25,887 nucleotides of DNA, taken from NCBI GenBank assembly GCA_041654095.1, contig JBAZED010000013.1:1-25887 (forward strand). The letters are read 5' to 3'. Position numbers and translations under genes: made by a program. Below, in pieces: positions 7,199-14,911 of this stretch. This DNA is from UBA1424 sp041654095 (GTDB lineage: Bacteria; Bacillota_I; Bacilli_A; RFN20; CAG-826). The notes under the pieces were generated by a model. It did not search any database. It saw only the letters and a program-made list of their open reading frames with translations, and was not told where the DNA came from. Each line of letters opens with the position of its first letter. Positions within the stretch are counted from its first letter, which is position 1.

Positions 7199-7809
7199 AT
7201 GGTTGGCCTCCTAAAGAACATTTTCTTGATTGAATGAATTAACAAATCTAATAGTTTGATGATACCTTTTGTCGCGTAAATAGAAAGGATAACGGCTAGA
7301 ATCGAAAGGCCGATTAACGCAAAGCCAACTCCGATTGAGAAGAAGCCCGTCGCCACTTGCGAAGTGGCAAAAGCGACGAAAGAGGCAGCGAATAATGCGA
7401 TGCCGCTCGCCCCGATGGCGATGCTGATGGCCCAGATGGCGACAATCAGCGATCCGACAGCTGCAAAGAGACTGATGATTACTCCGAGCAAACTCATCAC
7501 AAGTGGAAACCAAAATGGGAAGAGCAAGACGAGGATGATGATCAGCGCGGCATTGTTCTCGGAATTCGGGCGATTTTTGAAATCCTCCACTTTCCGTTTG
7601 ATAATTGTCGAAAAGGGCTGATTCGCCAATAGATCACGAGCGATTGCTTCTGGCGAACCAAGCGAGGCAACAGCATCATCCTCGGTCGCTCCATCTTCCA
7701 TGCGATCGGAGATGATTTCCTCGTAATAAGTGATTGTTTTTTCGACCTCGTCATAAGGCAGATTGCGTATTTCCCGCCTCAGATTATCTAAGAACTCTTT
7801 TTTCTTCAT
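7195..7809 (-). CDS. DUF1700 family membrane protein
   Basis: A 204-residue protein. The cytoplasmic N-terminal part (1-66) has the DUF1700 pattern: MKKKEFLDNLRREI, a run of acidic helix with YYEEIISDRMEDGATED, and LGSPEAIARDLL. Three to four transmembrane segments follow from about residue 85 to 195. The open frame extends 54 codons further upstream, but the ATG at 7809 is the real start: it overlaps the PadR stop (ATGA) and is where family similarity begins. A G-rich site (GGGGG) lies upstream. DUF1700 proteins are regularly encoded between a PadR regulator and a DUF4097 protein. The proposed role is a membrane partner or anti-regulator, unproven. Confidence 0.85.
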   Translation of the reverse strand: MKKKEFLDNLRREIRNLPYDEVEKTITYYEEIISDRMEDGATEDDAVASLGSPEAIARDLLANQPFSTIIKRKVEDFKNRPNSENNAALIIILVLLFPFWFPLVMSLLGVIISLFAAVGSLIVAIWAISIAIGASGIALFAASFVAFATSQVATGFFSIGVGFALIGLSILAVILSIYATKGIIKLLDLLIHSIKKMFFRRPTI

Positions 7810-8132
7810 AGTTGCTGACCCCCTTTGTTCATTCCGCTGATAAAGGAATAAACGCTCATTACTTCTTCCCATTCGCTGAGAAATTCTGTAATTTTCTTCC
7901 GCCCATCTTCGGTGATGCGATAGTAGCGGCGGAGCCGTCCATTGTGCTCGACAGAAAAGACGCGCAGGCAATTGCTGGCTTCTAGGCGCTTCAGAATCGG
8001 ATATAGAGTCGATTCAGAGATTTCCACGACTGCGGAAAGGTCCTTGACGATTTGATAGCCATAAGAATCGCCCTTATCCAGTTCGGCGAGGACGCATACC
8101 TCAAGAAGACCGCGTTTCAGTTGGATGTCCAT
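7806..8132 (-). CDS. PadR family transcriptional regulator
   Basis: A 108-residue PadR subfamily-2 winged-helix repressor. The N-terminal part, KRGLLEVCVLAEL, precedes the signature YGYQIVKDL, then the recognition region SESTLYPILKRLEASNCL and the wing GRLRRYYRIT. A C-terminal dimerisation helix contains W(E)EVMSVYSFI. It should bind as a dimer to the palindrome overlapping its own promoter (8145-8167), so the PadR-DUF1700-DUF4097 operon is probably autoregulated. The start ATG at 8132 lies about nine bases from the predicted transcription start and has no Shine-Dalgarno. The ligand or membrane signal is unknown. Confidence 0.92.
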   Translation of the reverse strand: MDIQLKRGLLEVCVLAELDKGDSYGYQIVKDLSAVVEISESTLYPILKRLEASNCLRVFSVEHNGRLRRYYRITEDGRKKITEFLSEWEEVMSVYSFISGMNKGGQQL

Positions 8133-8144
8133 TTGGTTTCCATC

Positions 8145-8176
8145 AATACTATATAACGCATAGTATTATGTGTCAA
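8145..8176 (-). promoter_or_regulatory. Promoter and PadR-type operator of the PadR operon
   Basis: On the minus strand a perfect -35 TTGACA (8171-8176) and -10 TATAGT (8148-8153) are separated by exactly 17 bases. A perfect inverted repeat, AATACTAT (8145-8152) - 7 bases - ATAGTATT (8160-8167), covers the -10 box and part of the spacer. A dimer bound there would block RNA polymerase, the classic arrangement for PadR-type autorepression. The boxes and repeat are seen directly; binding by this PadR is inferred. Confidence 0.7.
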
Positions 8177-8200
8177 CTACTATTTAGAAAAAAATATAAA

Positions 8201-8227
8201 AATTGAAAAGCCCGATAAATCGGGCTT
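8201..8227 (-). terminator. Rho-independent terminator after the GltS-family gene
   Basis: AAGCCCGAT (8208-8216) pairs with ATCGGGCTT (8219-8227). Because two loop bases are too few, the real stem is about eight pairs with a four-base loop. On the minus strand it is followed by TTTCAATTTTTAT. It lies 18 bases after the gltS stop. Confidence 0.75.
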
Positions 8228-8245
8228 ATTCTCGCAAAATGTGAG

Positions 8246-9754
8246 TTAACTGATTTGTGAATCCTTCTTTTTATAGCGTTTGAGCAAGAGAAAGAAGAAA
8301 GCGTTGATGGCCAAAAAGTATGCAATCATGATCGCATAAGAAATCCATAAGGAAGGCGAGGAAAGTCCGAGCGCGTAATCATTATATATATAGCCGGTCA
8401 AGAGCAAAACAGGGAAACCGAGAGCGATGGCGAAGGTGCTGCCATAGACGAGCGTCTCGGCCGCCGGGGTTTGAAAACCAGGATCGATTTCGCGAAGTAA
8501 GGCGATGCCGTCAGAAGCGGTGCCGGCCAAGTTGCCATAGAAGACGACAAATCCTTCGTTTTGGTATTTGGTAAAGGCCCGATCGGTCATGAATTTCGTG
8601 TAGATGAAAGTCACGACGGCCCCGATTCCGCAGACGGCGATGAGCGAACCAATTAATCCCCAGTCGGCGAGGTTGCGGAAGTCGATCGTCAGAATCGAAG
8701 CGATGATCATCACGTCAAAGACAAAACCGGTGATGCGGTCGAGCAGGAAATTGTTGACGTATTCGCGCTTGATGACTTTTTTCTTCTTTAAGCCGGCCAG
8801 CACTTTCTTGATGAGCATGGCGAAGATGGTGGCGAAGATAAAATTGAAACCATAGAGCAGGGGGACGACTGTTTTTGTGACGAAATTTCCTTCGCCGAGA
8901 AGCTTGGCGGCTTCTTGGATTCCGTAGATGACACCAAAGGTGATGAGATAGGTAATGGCGATTAATGCGATCTGAATCGTCATTTTATCAATCGATTCGG
9001 ACAGTGGTATTTCGCCTTCTCTTTCGATTAATTCGTTTGATCGAACAACAGATGTCTCGTTGTCGCGGCGTTTGATTAATCCTTTTTTGGCAGCGTAATT
9101 AAGATAAGCAACGCCGCCGATAGCGGCCGAGAAGATGCCCATCGTGGAGATGGTCACCCCATAGTCGAGTCCGCCGGCAAAGCCACCTTCGTTTTGGAAG
9201 ATCGTGCCGATATTCATCGCTTGACCGGGACCTTGGCCGTAGCCCATCGGTAAGAGCAAACCGGCAAAAGGCGAGACAGAAGGAGAAAAGAGGCTGAAGA
9301 TAACGGTGAGGGAGACGCCGACGATGCCTTGGATGAGATAGCAGCCGATGATGATCAAGCCGGCTTTTAAACCGTCGCGGCCCATTTCCTTTGATTTTGC
9401 CCTTTGCTCATCGACCGTCTTTAAGCCCAACGCGATAAAACCGATGGCGAGGGCGTGATAAGTCAATACTTGTAATACGGCGGTGAGACCGTTGGCGAGA
9501 ACCGTCGCTCCCGTCACATTAAATTCGACATATTGGAAAAGAACTTTGAGTCCTAAGCCAATCGCCCCGCCGATGAAAGCGACAGGGAGTAGGGACTTCC
9601 GCAAAAAGGGAATCGCCCTTCGAAGGGCGTTCGATATTAGCAAAAGCGTGAGAATGATTAAAATGGCGAGGACAATCGACCAAGTCGTAGTAAAACTTCC
9701 GGGCTCGAATTTCGCAGTCTCAGAAGCTAAGTTTACGATGGGAAAGAGGCGCAT
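8246..9754 (-). CDS. gltS: Sodium/glutamate symporter family (GltS/ESS-like) transporter
   Basis: A 502-residue polytopic membrane protein with two homologous halves of roughly five helices each. Each half carries a glycine-rich re-entrant loop: LPMGYGQGPGQAMN in the first and FYGNLAGTASDGIALL in the second. These are the ESS/GltS-family signature regions. A charged cytoplasmic loop (around 225-260) joins the halves. It is longer than E. coli GltS (401 residues), so it belongs to a divergent branch and glutamate is only the family substrate. I chose ATG at 9754 with AAGGA about nine bases upstream; the longer frame would need a TTG. Its first 35 bases overlap the 3' end of the upstream acyltransferase gene in another frame, so the two are co-transcribed. 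Confidence 0.8.
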   Translation of the reverse strand: MRLFPIVNLASETAKFEPGSFTTTWSIVLAILIILTLLLISNALRRAIPFLRKSLLPVAFIGGAIGLGLKVLFQYVEFNVTGATVLANGLTAVLQVLTYHALAIGFIALGLKTVDEQRAKSKEMGRDGLKAGLIIIGCYLIQGIVGVSLTVIFSLFSPSVSPFAGLLLPMGYGQGPGQAMNIGTIFQNEGGFAGGLDYGVTISTMGIFSAAIGGVAYLNYAAKKGLIKRRDNETSVVRSNELIEREGEIPLSESIDKMTIQIALIAITYLITFGVIYGIQEAAKLLGEGNFVTKTVVPLLYGFNFIFATIFAMLIKKVLAGLKKKKVIKREYVNNFLLDRITGFVFDVMIIASILTIDFRNLADWGLIGSLIAVCGIGAVVTFIYTKFMTDRAFTKYQNEGFVVFYGNLAGTASDGIALLREIDPGFQTPAAETLVYGSTFAIALGFPVLLLTGYIYNDYALGLSSPSLWISYAIMIAYFLAINAFFFLLLKRYKKKDSQIS

Positions 9755-10946
9755 AGTTGTCAATTCCTTTCTTCTTGATGTTTTCAAATATCTTAAGTGT
9801 TATATAGTATTGGTAAATCGATATAGTTGGTTTCATCTTGATTATAATTGTCGGTAGCGAATATGAGTAGAGGACCAATTTTCTCTTCTGTTGGCAGCCA
9901 TATCCCCTGAGATCGCTAAACGGAATCGTGAAGTCGGTTGTTTTGCCGACGATGTTAACGCCATCGCGATTCAGCGAAAAAGTGCAAGCCGCGTAATAGC
10001 GTCGGCGCTTGTTGCCCCAGCATACTTTGATGTCGACATCTTCACTGAAAATCTCATTGGCATTTGCTATCACATATTTTTCGTATTCATCGATCATCGG
10101 CCGAGCTATTTCATGAAGCTGATAAGGCTTGTTATCGATAGTCAAATAGCCTCTTTCATCGTATTTACCCTCAAAATCGCAGTTTTTGCAGAAGAGAATG
10201 TCGCCCCGAGATTCCAAGACGTGGTGATGATGGCACTTCGGGCAGAAGAAGAACAACCGTTCAAGGCCTTCGGCGATCGCGTCGCCTTTAAAGAGAGCCC
10301 CATCATTTTCATATGGATCGACACTGAGATTTTTGCGGATTATGGTTTCCAGTTCTTCGAGTGGCGTACTCGCGACTTCTTCCTTGCTGATCACCAAGCG
10401 CATTTTTCCGCGCGTCGGACCGCGCTTTCGGAAAGCGCTCCAGCGCGGATTGGAAAAATAGGCGCCGTTTATATTATAAATGATGACATCAACACCCAGC
10501 AGTTTGGCTAGTTTTCCGGGATTGTGAAGGTTAAAACAGGTTTGCCCATCATATGTCGAATTGGCTTCGGGAAAAACGGCGACCGATCCCCCTTCCATGA
10601 CAACGTCTTTCATGCGGCGAATGACATTGATATCAATCGTCCCTTTTTTGATGGGAATCGTGTTCATGAAATGTTTGAGCAGCCGCCCATAATATGGATT
10701 TGTGACGATCTGTTCGTTAGCTATGATGTAAAGAGGCGCCTTATAAACGAAATAGAGCAAGAAGGGATCGAGTTCGCTTTGATGATTGCACAAAACAAGG
10801 TGCGGCGTGTGAAGTTCCTTGACAATTTCTTCGCCCTTATAACGATATTTAGATCGGATGATATTGGCGACGACGAGACGGTTTAACCAGGCATAGAAAT
10901 AATGTCTGGGACGAACTTCGCGATTAAATCGATTTTTCCGTGGCAT
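9720..10946 (-). CDS. PlsC-like lysophospholipid acyltransferase with zinc ribbon
   Basis: A 408-residue protein whose first ~210 residues are a PlsC/LPLAT acyltransferase. The catalytic HX4D motif is NHQSELD (His55, Asp60), and the glycerophosphate-binding block reads FPEANS (125-130) where many relatives have FPEG. It should transfer acyl chains to a lysophospholipid or a related alcohol at the inner membrane face. A CPKC...CKNC zinc ribbon (Cys235, 238, 253, 256) and a C-terminal domain of about 140 residues rich in beta-strand pattern follow, making it much longer than standard PlsC (~240). ATG at 10946 is chosen over a TTG at 10955. It overlaps gltS by 35 bases at its 3' end. There is no Shine-Dalgarno and a -10 box lies only ~10 bases upstream. 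Confidence 0.85.
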   Translation of the reverse strand: MPRKNRFNREVRPRHYFYAWLNRLVVANIIRSKYRYKGEEIVKELHTPHLVLCNHQSELDPFLLYFVYKAPLYIIANEQIVTNPYYGRLLKHFMNTIPIKKGTIDINVIRRMKDVVMEGGSVAVFPEANSTYDGQTCFNLHNPGKLAKLLGVDVIIYNINGAYFSNPRWSAFRKRGPTRGKMRLVISKEEVASTPLEELETIIRKNLSVDPYENDGALFKGDAIAEGLERLFFFCPKCHHHHVLESRGDILFCKNCDFEGKYDERGYLTIDNKPYQLHEIARPMIDEYEKYVIANANEIFSEDVDIKVCWGNKRRRYYAACTFSLNRDGVNIVGKTTDFTIPFSDLRGYGCQQKRKLVLYSYSLPTIIIKMKPTISIYQYYITLKIFENIKKKGIDNYAPLSHRKLSF

Positions 10947-10954
10947 TGTAAACA

Positions 10955-10982
10955 ATATTATATGTTTTCAAGTAAAAGTCAA
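10955..10982 (-). promoter_or_regulatory. Promoter of the acyltransferase-gltS unit
   Basis: Minus strand TTGACT (10977-10982) and TAATAT (10955-10960) are 16 bases apart; an alternative -10 TATAAT (10957-10962) would give a short 14-base spacer. Transcription would start within a few bases of the ATG at 10946, so the message would be leaderless or nearly so. Confidence 0.5.
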
Positions 10983-11031
10983 AAAAAGAAATATTTTCGC
11001 AATTCTCGGTTGTATTCGCGTCTGCATATTA

Positions 11032-11040
11032 TGTTATACT
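11032..11040 (+). promoter_or_regulatory. Extended -10 promoter before the lipoprotein pair
   Basis: TG-T-TATACT (11032-11040) is an extended -10. A -35-like TTGTAT sits 19 bases further upstream. Transcription from about 11047 leaves a short leader with AAAGAGG before the ATG at 11062. Confidence 0.5.
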
Positions 11041-11061
11041 CAAAATAAAGAGGTACTTATC

Positions 11062-11997
11062 ATGAAAAGGAATTTGCTCCTTTGGCCGGCTTTCTGCCTA
11101 TTTTTGGTTGGATGCAACGGTCAAAATGATTCGTTTTTAAACGACGAATACAAGCCTAAGGGAATGGCTCCGACCCACAAGATAGTCAAGGCTTTGACCG
11201 ACGATGAAATAGCAATTTTTGATGCATCAGTCGTGGCCGCCGATGTCTATGTGACAACCGCTAATGAGTCTTATGAGCATCGCGATTTCGAGAAAAAGAT
11301 TTTAGCGAGCCATGCGACGAGCGCAACATGCGACATACGCTACTCAGATACGAATGTCTTCAAGCGCTATGATAACGACATAGCGGTGGAGAGTTTTTCT
11401 TTTTTGTATGAACGCGTTTATACTGGGACGATGGTAAGGTCGACTTATGATGACAAATCGTATTCTCAAGCTTCGTCGACTGAGATAACGTTGACGCTCG
11501 ATATGACCGATGAGAGCTTGAAACGAACGGTCACATCCAACACCAATCCGTATAATTCCGAGACGGATTACGGAGAATATTTTGTCACTGATCTCAATCC
11601 TGAAGTCTGGTCAAAAATCGGCGATGGTATCATCGGCTTTGCTGATGGTGGTCTCATCGCCAATATCGATGTGAATACCGAAGTGACGCCCGTAAATAAT
11701 GGGTATTTGGCCGACGATGGCAGCCGTTTTATCGTCGAGAGAAATAGCATTTTCGAGGCATATTTCACGAAAGCAGTCGATGCTGAGACGGAGACAGCCT
11801 TTTATTATCCATCTTACGTTCGTGCCTATGGTGAAAGTTTAATCCTTTCAGAAGTGGTTCCTAATGTCGCAACTGAACCAATTACGTATTTGAAGAAACC
11901 AGTTCTTCTAAATTATGAAGAGTTTATTTTAACGACGAGTCTGGCATCGAATGGGAATTTCGTTTCGAGCGATATTCCCGAACCGACCGAAGTATAG
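11062..11997 (+). CDS. Predicted lipoprotein, paralogue 1
   Basis: A 311-residue exported lipoprotein of no family I recognise. The N terminus has two basic residues, a hydrophobic core and the lipobox LVGC with lipidated Cys18, so it is anchored to the outer face of the membrane. The mature part starts with an acidic DEYKPKG segment and LTDDEIAIFD, and ends with a TYLKKPVLLNYEE segment and an acidic tail (PEPTEV). The same landmarks, in the same order, occur in the next gene (12010), which has exactly the same length, so the two are tandem paralogues. No catalytic motif is visible and it contains no cysteine cluster. The start has GAGG nine bases upstream. Confidence 0.8.
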   Translation: MKRNLLLWPAFCLFLVGCNGQNDSFLNDEYKPKGMAPTHKIVKALTDDEIAIFDASVVAADVYVTTANESYEHRDFEKKILASHATSATCDIRYSDTNVFKRYDNDIAVESFSFLYERVYTGTMVRSTYDDKSYSQASSTEITLTLDMTDESLKRTVTSNTNPYNSETDYGEYFVTDLNPEVWSKIGDGIIGFADGGLIANIDVNTEVTPVNNGYLADDGSRFIVERNSIFEAYFTKAVDAETETAFYYPSYVRAYGESLILSEVVPNVATEPITYLKKPVLLNYEEFILTTSLASNGNFVSSDIPEPTEV

Positions 11998-12009
11998 GAG
12001 GAAGTAGCC

Positions 12010-12945
12010 ATGAAAAAAAGTAATTTAATAATCGCCATTCCTCTGATGACCTTGTTATTTGGATGCATCGCGACGGATTATAATCCGTTCGAGGAAGATG
12101 AGTATGTCCCGATCGGTCTTCAGACCGAATCAATCGTCCGTGATTTGACAATTGATGAACAGGATATGTTTGATAATGGGGTGGCGCGCTTTAACGACTA
12201 TATCAATGTCTTCGAATCGACAACGCAAGCCCGCTCTTATCATCATTCCTATTTTGGAATCGATGCCCCATCTTCGACAAATGAGACCGATTATTCCGGT
12301 ACGAGCGAGCAAGAAGGTAAGACTTATGATAACGATGTGTATGTGATGCAGACATCTGATACCGAGAGATATATGGGCGATCAAGTCGATTACACAAATA
12401 TCACCGAATCGACGCATTGGACATTTTTACCAAGTCCGACGACGATTGAAACGCGCGTCTCCGAAAGCGTCAATGATGGCGAAGCCGAAGTCACATCGTT
12501 TGGAGTCAACGCCTATGAGGAGGCGAATGATTACGATGTATCGTTTGGCTTTGGCGTTTTGTCCTTCGTCACCGCCTTCCTCACCATCGCTGATTTTACC
12601 GGCATGAATGCCGATGACGAAGTCGTGGCTTTTTATCGCAGTAGCACTTACTCGCAGATGTCGCTAGCTCGCAATGGCTATGCGATGACGACGAATAACC
12701 AAGTTTTGGAAGTGAAATTTCGCCTCTATGAACCCGAAGACGAAAGCGATCCGCTCTATCTCCCCGTTCAATCCCGCTTCTACACGGAGGTGCGCATTAC
12801 CACGGGAATCTATCATCAAAGCGAAGTGATGACTTATCTCAAGAGGCCGATTATCGTCGCTTACGATGAGGGGATTATCTCATACTCCTCACAATCTGAC
12901 ATCGGCGATTATACGGGAGAAATTCCTGAAGTCCCCGCCCCATAA
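12010..12945 (+). CDS. Predicted lipoprotein, paralogue 2
   Basis: The second 311-residue lipoprotein, 12 bases after the first, with a strong AGGAGG site before the ATG. The lipobox is LFGC with Cys19. Matching landmarks to paralogue 1 are EDEYVPIGL, then a region (residues 40-52) with DLTIDEQDMFD, and near the C terminus TYLKRPIIVAYDE with a proline-rich acidic end (EIPEVPAP). The middle parts have diverged strongly, as expected after an old duplication or with differing ligands. The protein is acidic and rich in Tyr/Ser/Thr, typical of extracellular proteins. Function unknown. The flavodoxin-ferredoxin gene begins 12 bases downstream, so this is probably one transcript. Confidence 0.8.
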   Translation: MKKSNLIIAIPLMTLLFGCIATDYNPFEEDEYVPIGLQTESIVRDLTIDEQDMFDNGVARFNDYINVFESTTQARSYHHSYFGIDAPSSTNETDYSGTSEQEGKTYDNDVYVMQTSDTERYMGDQVDYTNITESTHWTFLPSPTTIETRVSESVNDGEAEVTSFGVNAYEEANDYDVSFGFGVLSFVTAFLTIADFTGMNADDEVVAFYRSSTYSQMSLARNGYAMTTNNQVLEVKFRLYEPEDESDPLYLPVQSRFYTEVRITTGIYHQSEVMTYLKRPIIVAYDEGIISYSSQSDIGDYTGEIPEVPAP

Positions 12946-12957
12946 ACCAAGCGCCCC

Positions 12958-13848
12958 ATGAATTTCCTCTTCCTACTATTTTCAGGAACGAATAATACTT
13001 ACGAAATCGCTCGCCTTTTAGCGAACGATTTTGGTGTTAAAGGCCATCAAACACAAATCATCAAAATCGATATCGATACGCCCGCCATCGATTTGAGCGA
13101 GTACGATTATGTCGGTTTTGGCTATCCCATTTACGCTTTCAACGAACCGCGTTTTTTCTGGCGCTACATCAAAAAGCTCATCCTGCCGACAAACGTCAAT
13201 TATTTCATCTTCAAGACATCGGGTGAGACCTTGGCCCTCAACAACGTTTCGAGCCGTCGCATCCTCCGGCGCTTGAGGCGGAATAACTGTCGTGTTTTGG
13301 GCGATTATCACTTTGTGATGCCCTATAATATCCACTTTCGCTTCGACGATGCTTTCGTCAAAGAAATTTTGAACTACAATCGCAAGCTGAGCCGCATTCT
13401 CGTCGCTAGCGTGCTGCGGGGGCATGAGCATTTTCTGCCGTCGAGCTTCATCTACAATTTTGTGGCTTGGGTCATCGGCATTCAGCGGCTGGGGGCGACC
13501 ATCAATTCGCATTTTTATCGCGCCGATATGGCGAAGTGCATCAAGTGCAACAAGTGCATTCGCGATTGCCCCGTTCATAATGTTTATGACAAAGGCGGGA
13601 AAATCGCTTTTCACCATCATTGCCAGATGTGCATGCGCTGCTCATTTTATTGCCCGTCAGACGCCATTTCGATCGGCTATATCAATTCATGGCGCGTCAA
13701 TGGAGCCTATCGTTTTGCCGAGATTGAGAAGAACAGCAGCTTGAAGCTTCCGTATATCACGCCGGATTCCAAAGGATTCTATCGCTGTTTCATCCGCTAT
13801 TTTGCTGATATCGACCGCCGATATGAGGAGCTGTCTTTGCGCGGATAA
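12958..13848 (+). CDS. Flavodoxin / 2[4Fe-4S] fusion protein, EFR1 type
   Basis: A 296-residue cytoplasmic electron carrier. Residues 1-~165 are a flavodoxin-like domain: the FMN phosphate loop is SGTNNTYEIA (9-18) and a second loop is GFGYPIYAFNEP. Residues 190-240 hold two [4Fe-4S] motifs: Cys194/197/200/204 (CIKCNKCIRDCP) and Cys222/225/228/232 (CQMCMRCSFYCP). The layout is that of the EFR1 family common in anaerobic Firmicutes, where FMN passes electrons to ferredoxin-type clusters. The electron donor and acceptor are not known. It begins 12 bases after lipoprotein 2 without a Shine-Dalgarno, so it may depend on upstream translation. Its neighbours downstream modify acyl groups or membrane sugars. 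Confidence 0.88.
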   Translation: MNFLFLLFSGTNNTYEIARLLANDFGVKGHQTQIIKIDIDTPAIDLSEYDYVGFGYPIYAFNEPRFFWRYIKKLILPTNVNYFIFKTSGETLALNNVSSRRILRRLRRNNCRVLGDYHFVMPYNIHFRFDDAFVKEILNYNRKLSRILVASVLRGHEHFLPSSFIYNFVAWVIGIQRLGATINSHFYRADMAKCIKCNKCIRDCPVHNVYDKGGKIAFHHHCQMCMRCSFYCPSDAISIGYINSWRVNGAYRFAEIEKNSSLKLPYITPDSKGFYRCFIRYFADIDRRYEELSLRG

Positions 13849-13886
13849 AATCGCTCTTTATAAACCGCAAGGCGATTTATTAAGAC

Positions 13887-13916
13887 TTGACTGCTTCTTT
13901 TTGCTATATTTATGAT
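13887..13916 (+). promoter_or_regulatory. Putative promoter for the DUF1624 gene
   Basis: TTGACT (13887-13892) and TATGAT (13911-13916) are 18 bases apart. The predicted start near 13923 lies after the ATG at 13917 and argues for the ATG at 13977 as the true start, with a leader of about 54 bases. Confidence 0.45.
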
Positions 13917-13976
13917 ATGGAATTGACGATTAAAGGTCAGCAAATCATTTCCTTGCCACTCCGTGCGAAGAGTAAA

Positions 13977-14900
13977 ATGGCGCGCCGCATCTTTGAGATT
14001 GACCTCCTCCGCGGCATCCTCATCATCTTGATGATCCTCGACCATCTCGCCTATGATTTTGGCATTCTTGCCCCTGATTTTTTCATCGTCTCAAGCGCTC
14101 CGACTTGGCTGGCTGATTTATCGGCGTGGTCCGAGCAGTATTGGTATGAAGCGTGGCGCCTCAACTTCCGATACGTCATCATCGTCTTATTTTTCCTTCT
14201 CGTCGGTTTGAGTTCAACCCTTTCTCGCAATAGTTTAAAAAGAGGCATGTTGATTTTCGGTTTTGGTTGCGTCATTTCAATTTTTGCCTACCTCGGCGCG
14301 ACGGTATTCGAAACGAACATGTTCATCTTTTTTGGAATCATATCCTGCTTAGGTTTATCTTTAATCGTTTATTCCCTGCTTCGAAAATTAGTAGTTTTGT
14401 TGACTGGTTCAGCCCGAGTATGGAAGTGGTTTGCCCTCTTTCTCGCCTTGCTATTCATGGCATGCGGTTATTGGATGCGGAGCGAAATCGCGACCATCTC
14501 GCTAAATAGCGAGAATTGGTGGCTCGTCATCAATGGTCGGTACACGCCGACAATCCCGACTCATGGCTATGTGATGAATGAATTTACACCCTTTGATTAC
14601 GATTTTGCAACGAAGCTCGACATCATTTTGGGGCGGAGTTGGTACGGAGTGGACTTCGCTGGTTTGTTTCCTTATCTAGGCTACGCATTTTTAGGAGGTT
14701 TTATCGGTGAGCTTCTATACGTAAATAAGCAGAGTCTGATTTTTAAATCTGCGAATTTGCAAGAGCACATCGTCGAAAAAATCTTCCGGCCTTTAACTTA
14801 TATCGGTTCAAAGACAATTTACATCTACCTCCTTCATCAGCTGGTTTTGGGCTTGTTTGCCTTTCTCATTTTTTACTCCTGCGGCACCCCTCTTAGGTAG
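13977..14900 (+). CDS. DUF1624 / heparan-alpha-glucosaminide N-acetyltransferase-like membrane protein
   Basis: A 307-residue integral membrane protein of the HGSNAT/YeiB/acyltransferase-3-like clan. It has the family start RIFEIDLLRGILIILMILDH at residues 4-23, where the Asp-His pair is conserved, about eight hydrophobic segments, and a C-terminal stretch TYIGSKTIYIYLLHQ. Family members move acetyl groups across the membrane to a sugar amine, but bacterial DUF1624 substrates are mostly unknown. I prefer the ATG at 13977 over 13917, because homology begins there and a promoter -10 box abuts 13917. The AMP-ligase starts 11 bases downstream, suggesting that acyl-CoA made there could feed this enzyme, though this is inference. 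Confidence 0.78.
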   Translation: MARRIFEIDLLRGILIILMILDHLAYDFGILAPDFFIVSSAPTWLADLSAWSEQYWYEAWRLNFRYVIIVLFFLLVGLSSTLSRNSLKRGMLIFGFGCVISIFAYLGATVFETNMFIFFGIISCLGLSLIVYSLLRKLVVLLTGSARVWKWFALFLALLFMACGYWMRSEIATISLNSENWWLVINGRYTPTIPTHGYVMNEFTPFDYDFATKLDIILGRSWYGVDFAGLFPYLGYAFLGGFIGELLYVNKQSLIFKSANLQEHIVEKIFRPLTYIGSKTIYIYLLHQLVLGLFAFLIFYSCGTPLR

Positions 14901-14911
14901 AAAGAGACAGC

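Noticed and set aside
7810..7971. 54-codon extension of the DUF1700 protein
   Set aside because: It overlaps padR in another frame; the ATG at 7809 fits the ATGA overlap and family start.
13849..13882. Hairpin AAATCGC/GCGATTT after the flavodoxin gene as terminator
   Set aside because: Only seven mostly weak pairs around a 17-base loop, and no T tail.
13917..13976. Earlier ATG for the DUF1624 gene adding 20 residues
   Set aside because: A TTGACT-18-TATGAT promoter abuts this ATG, placing transcription start after it, and family similarity begins at 13977.
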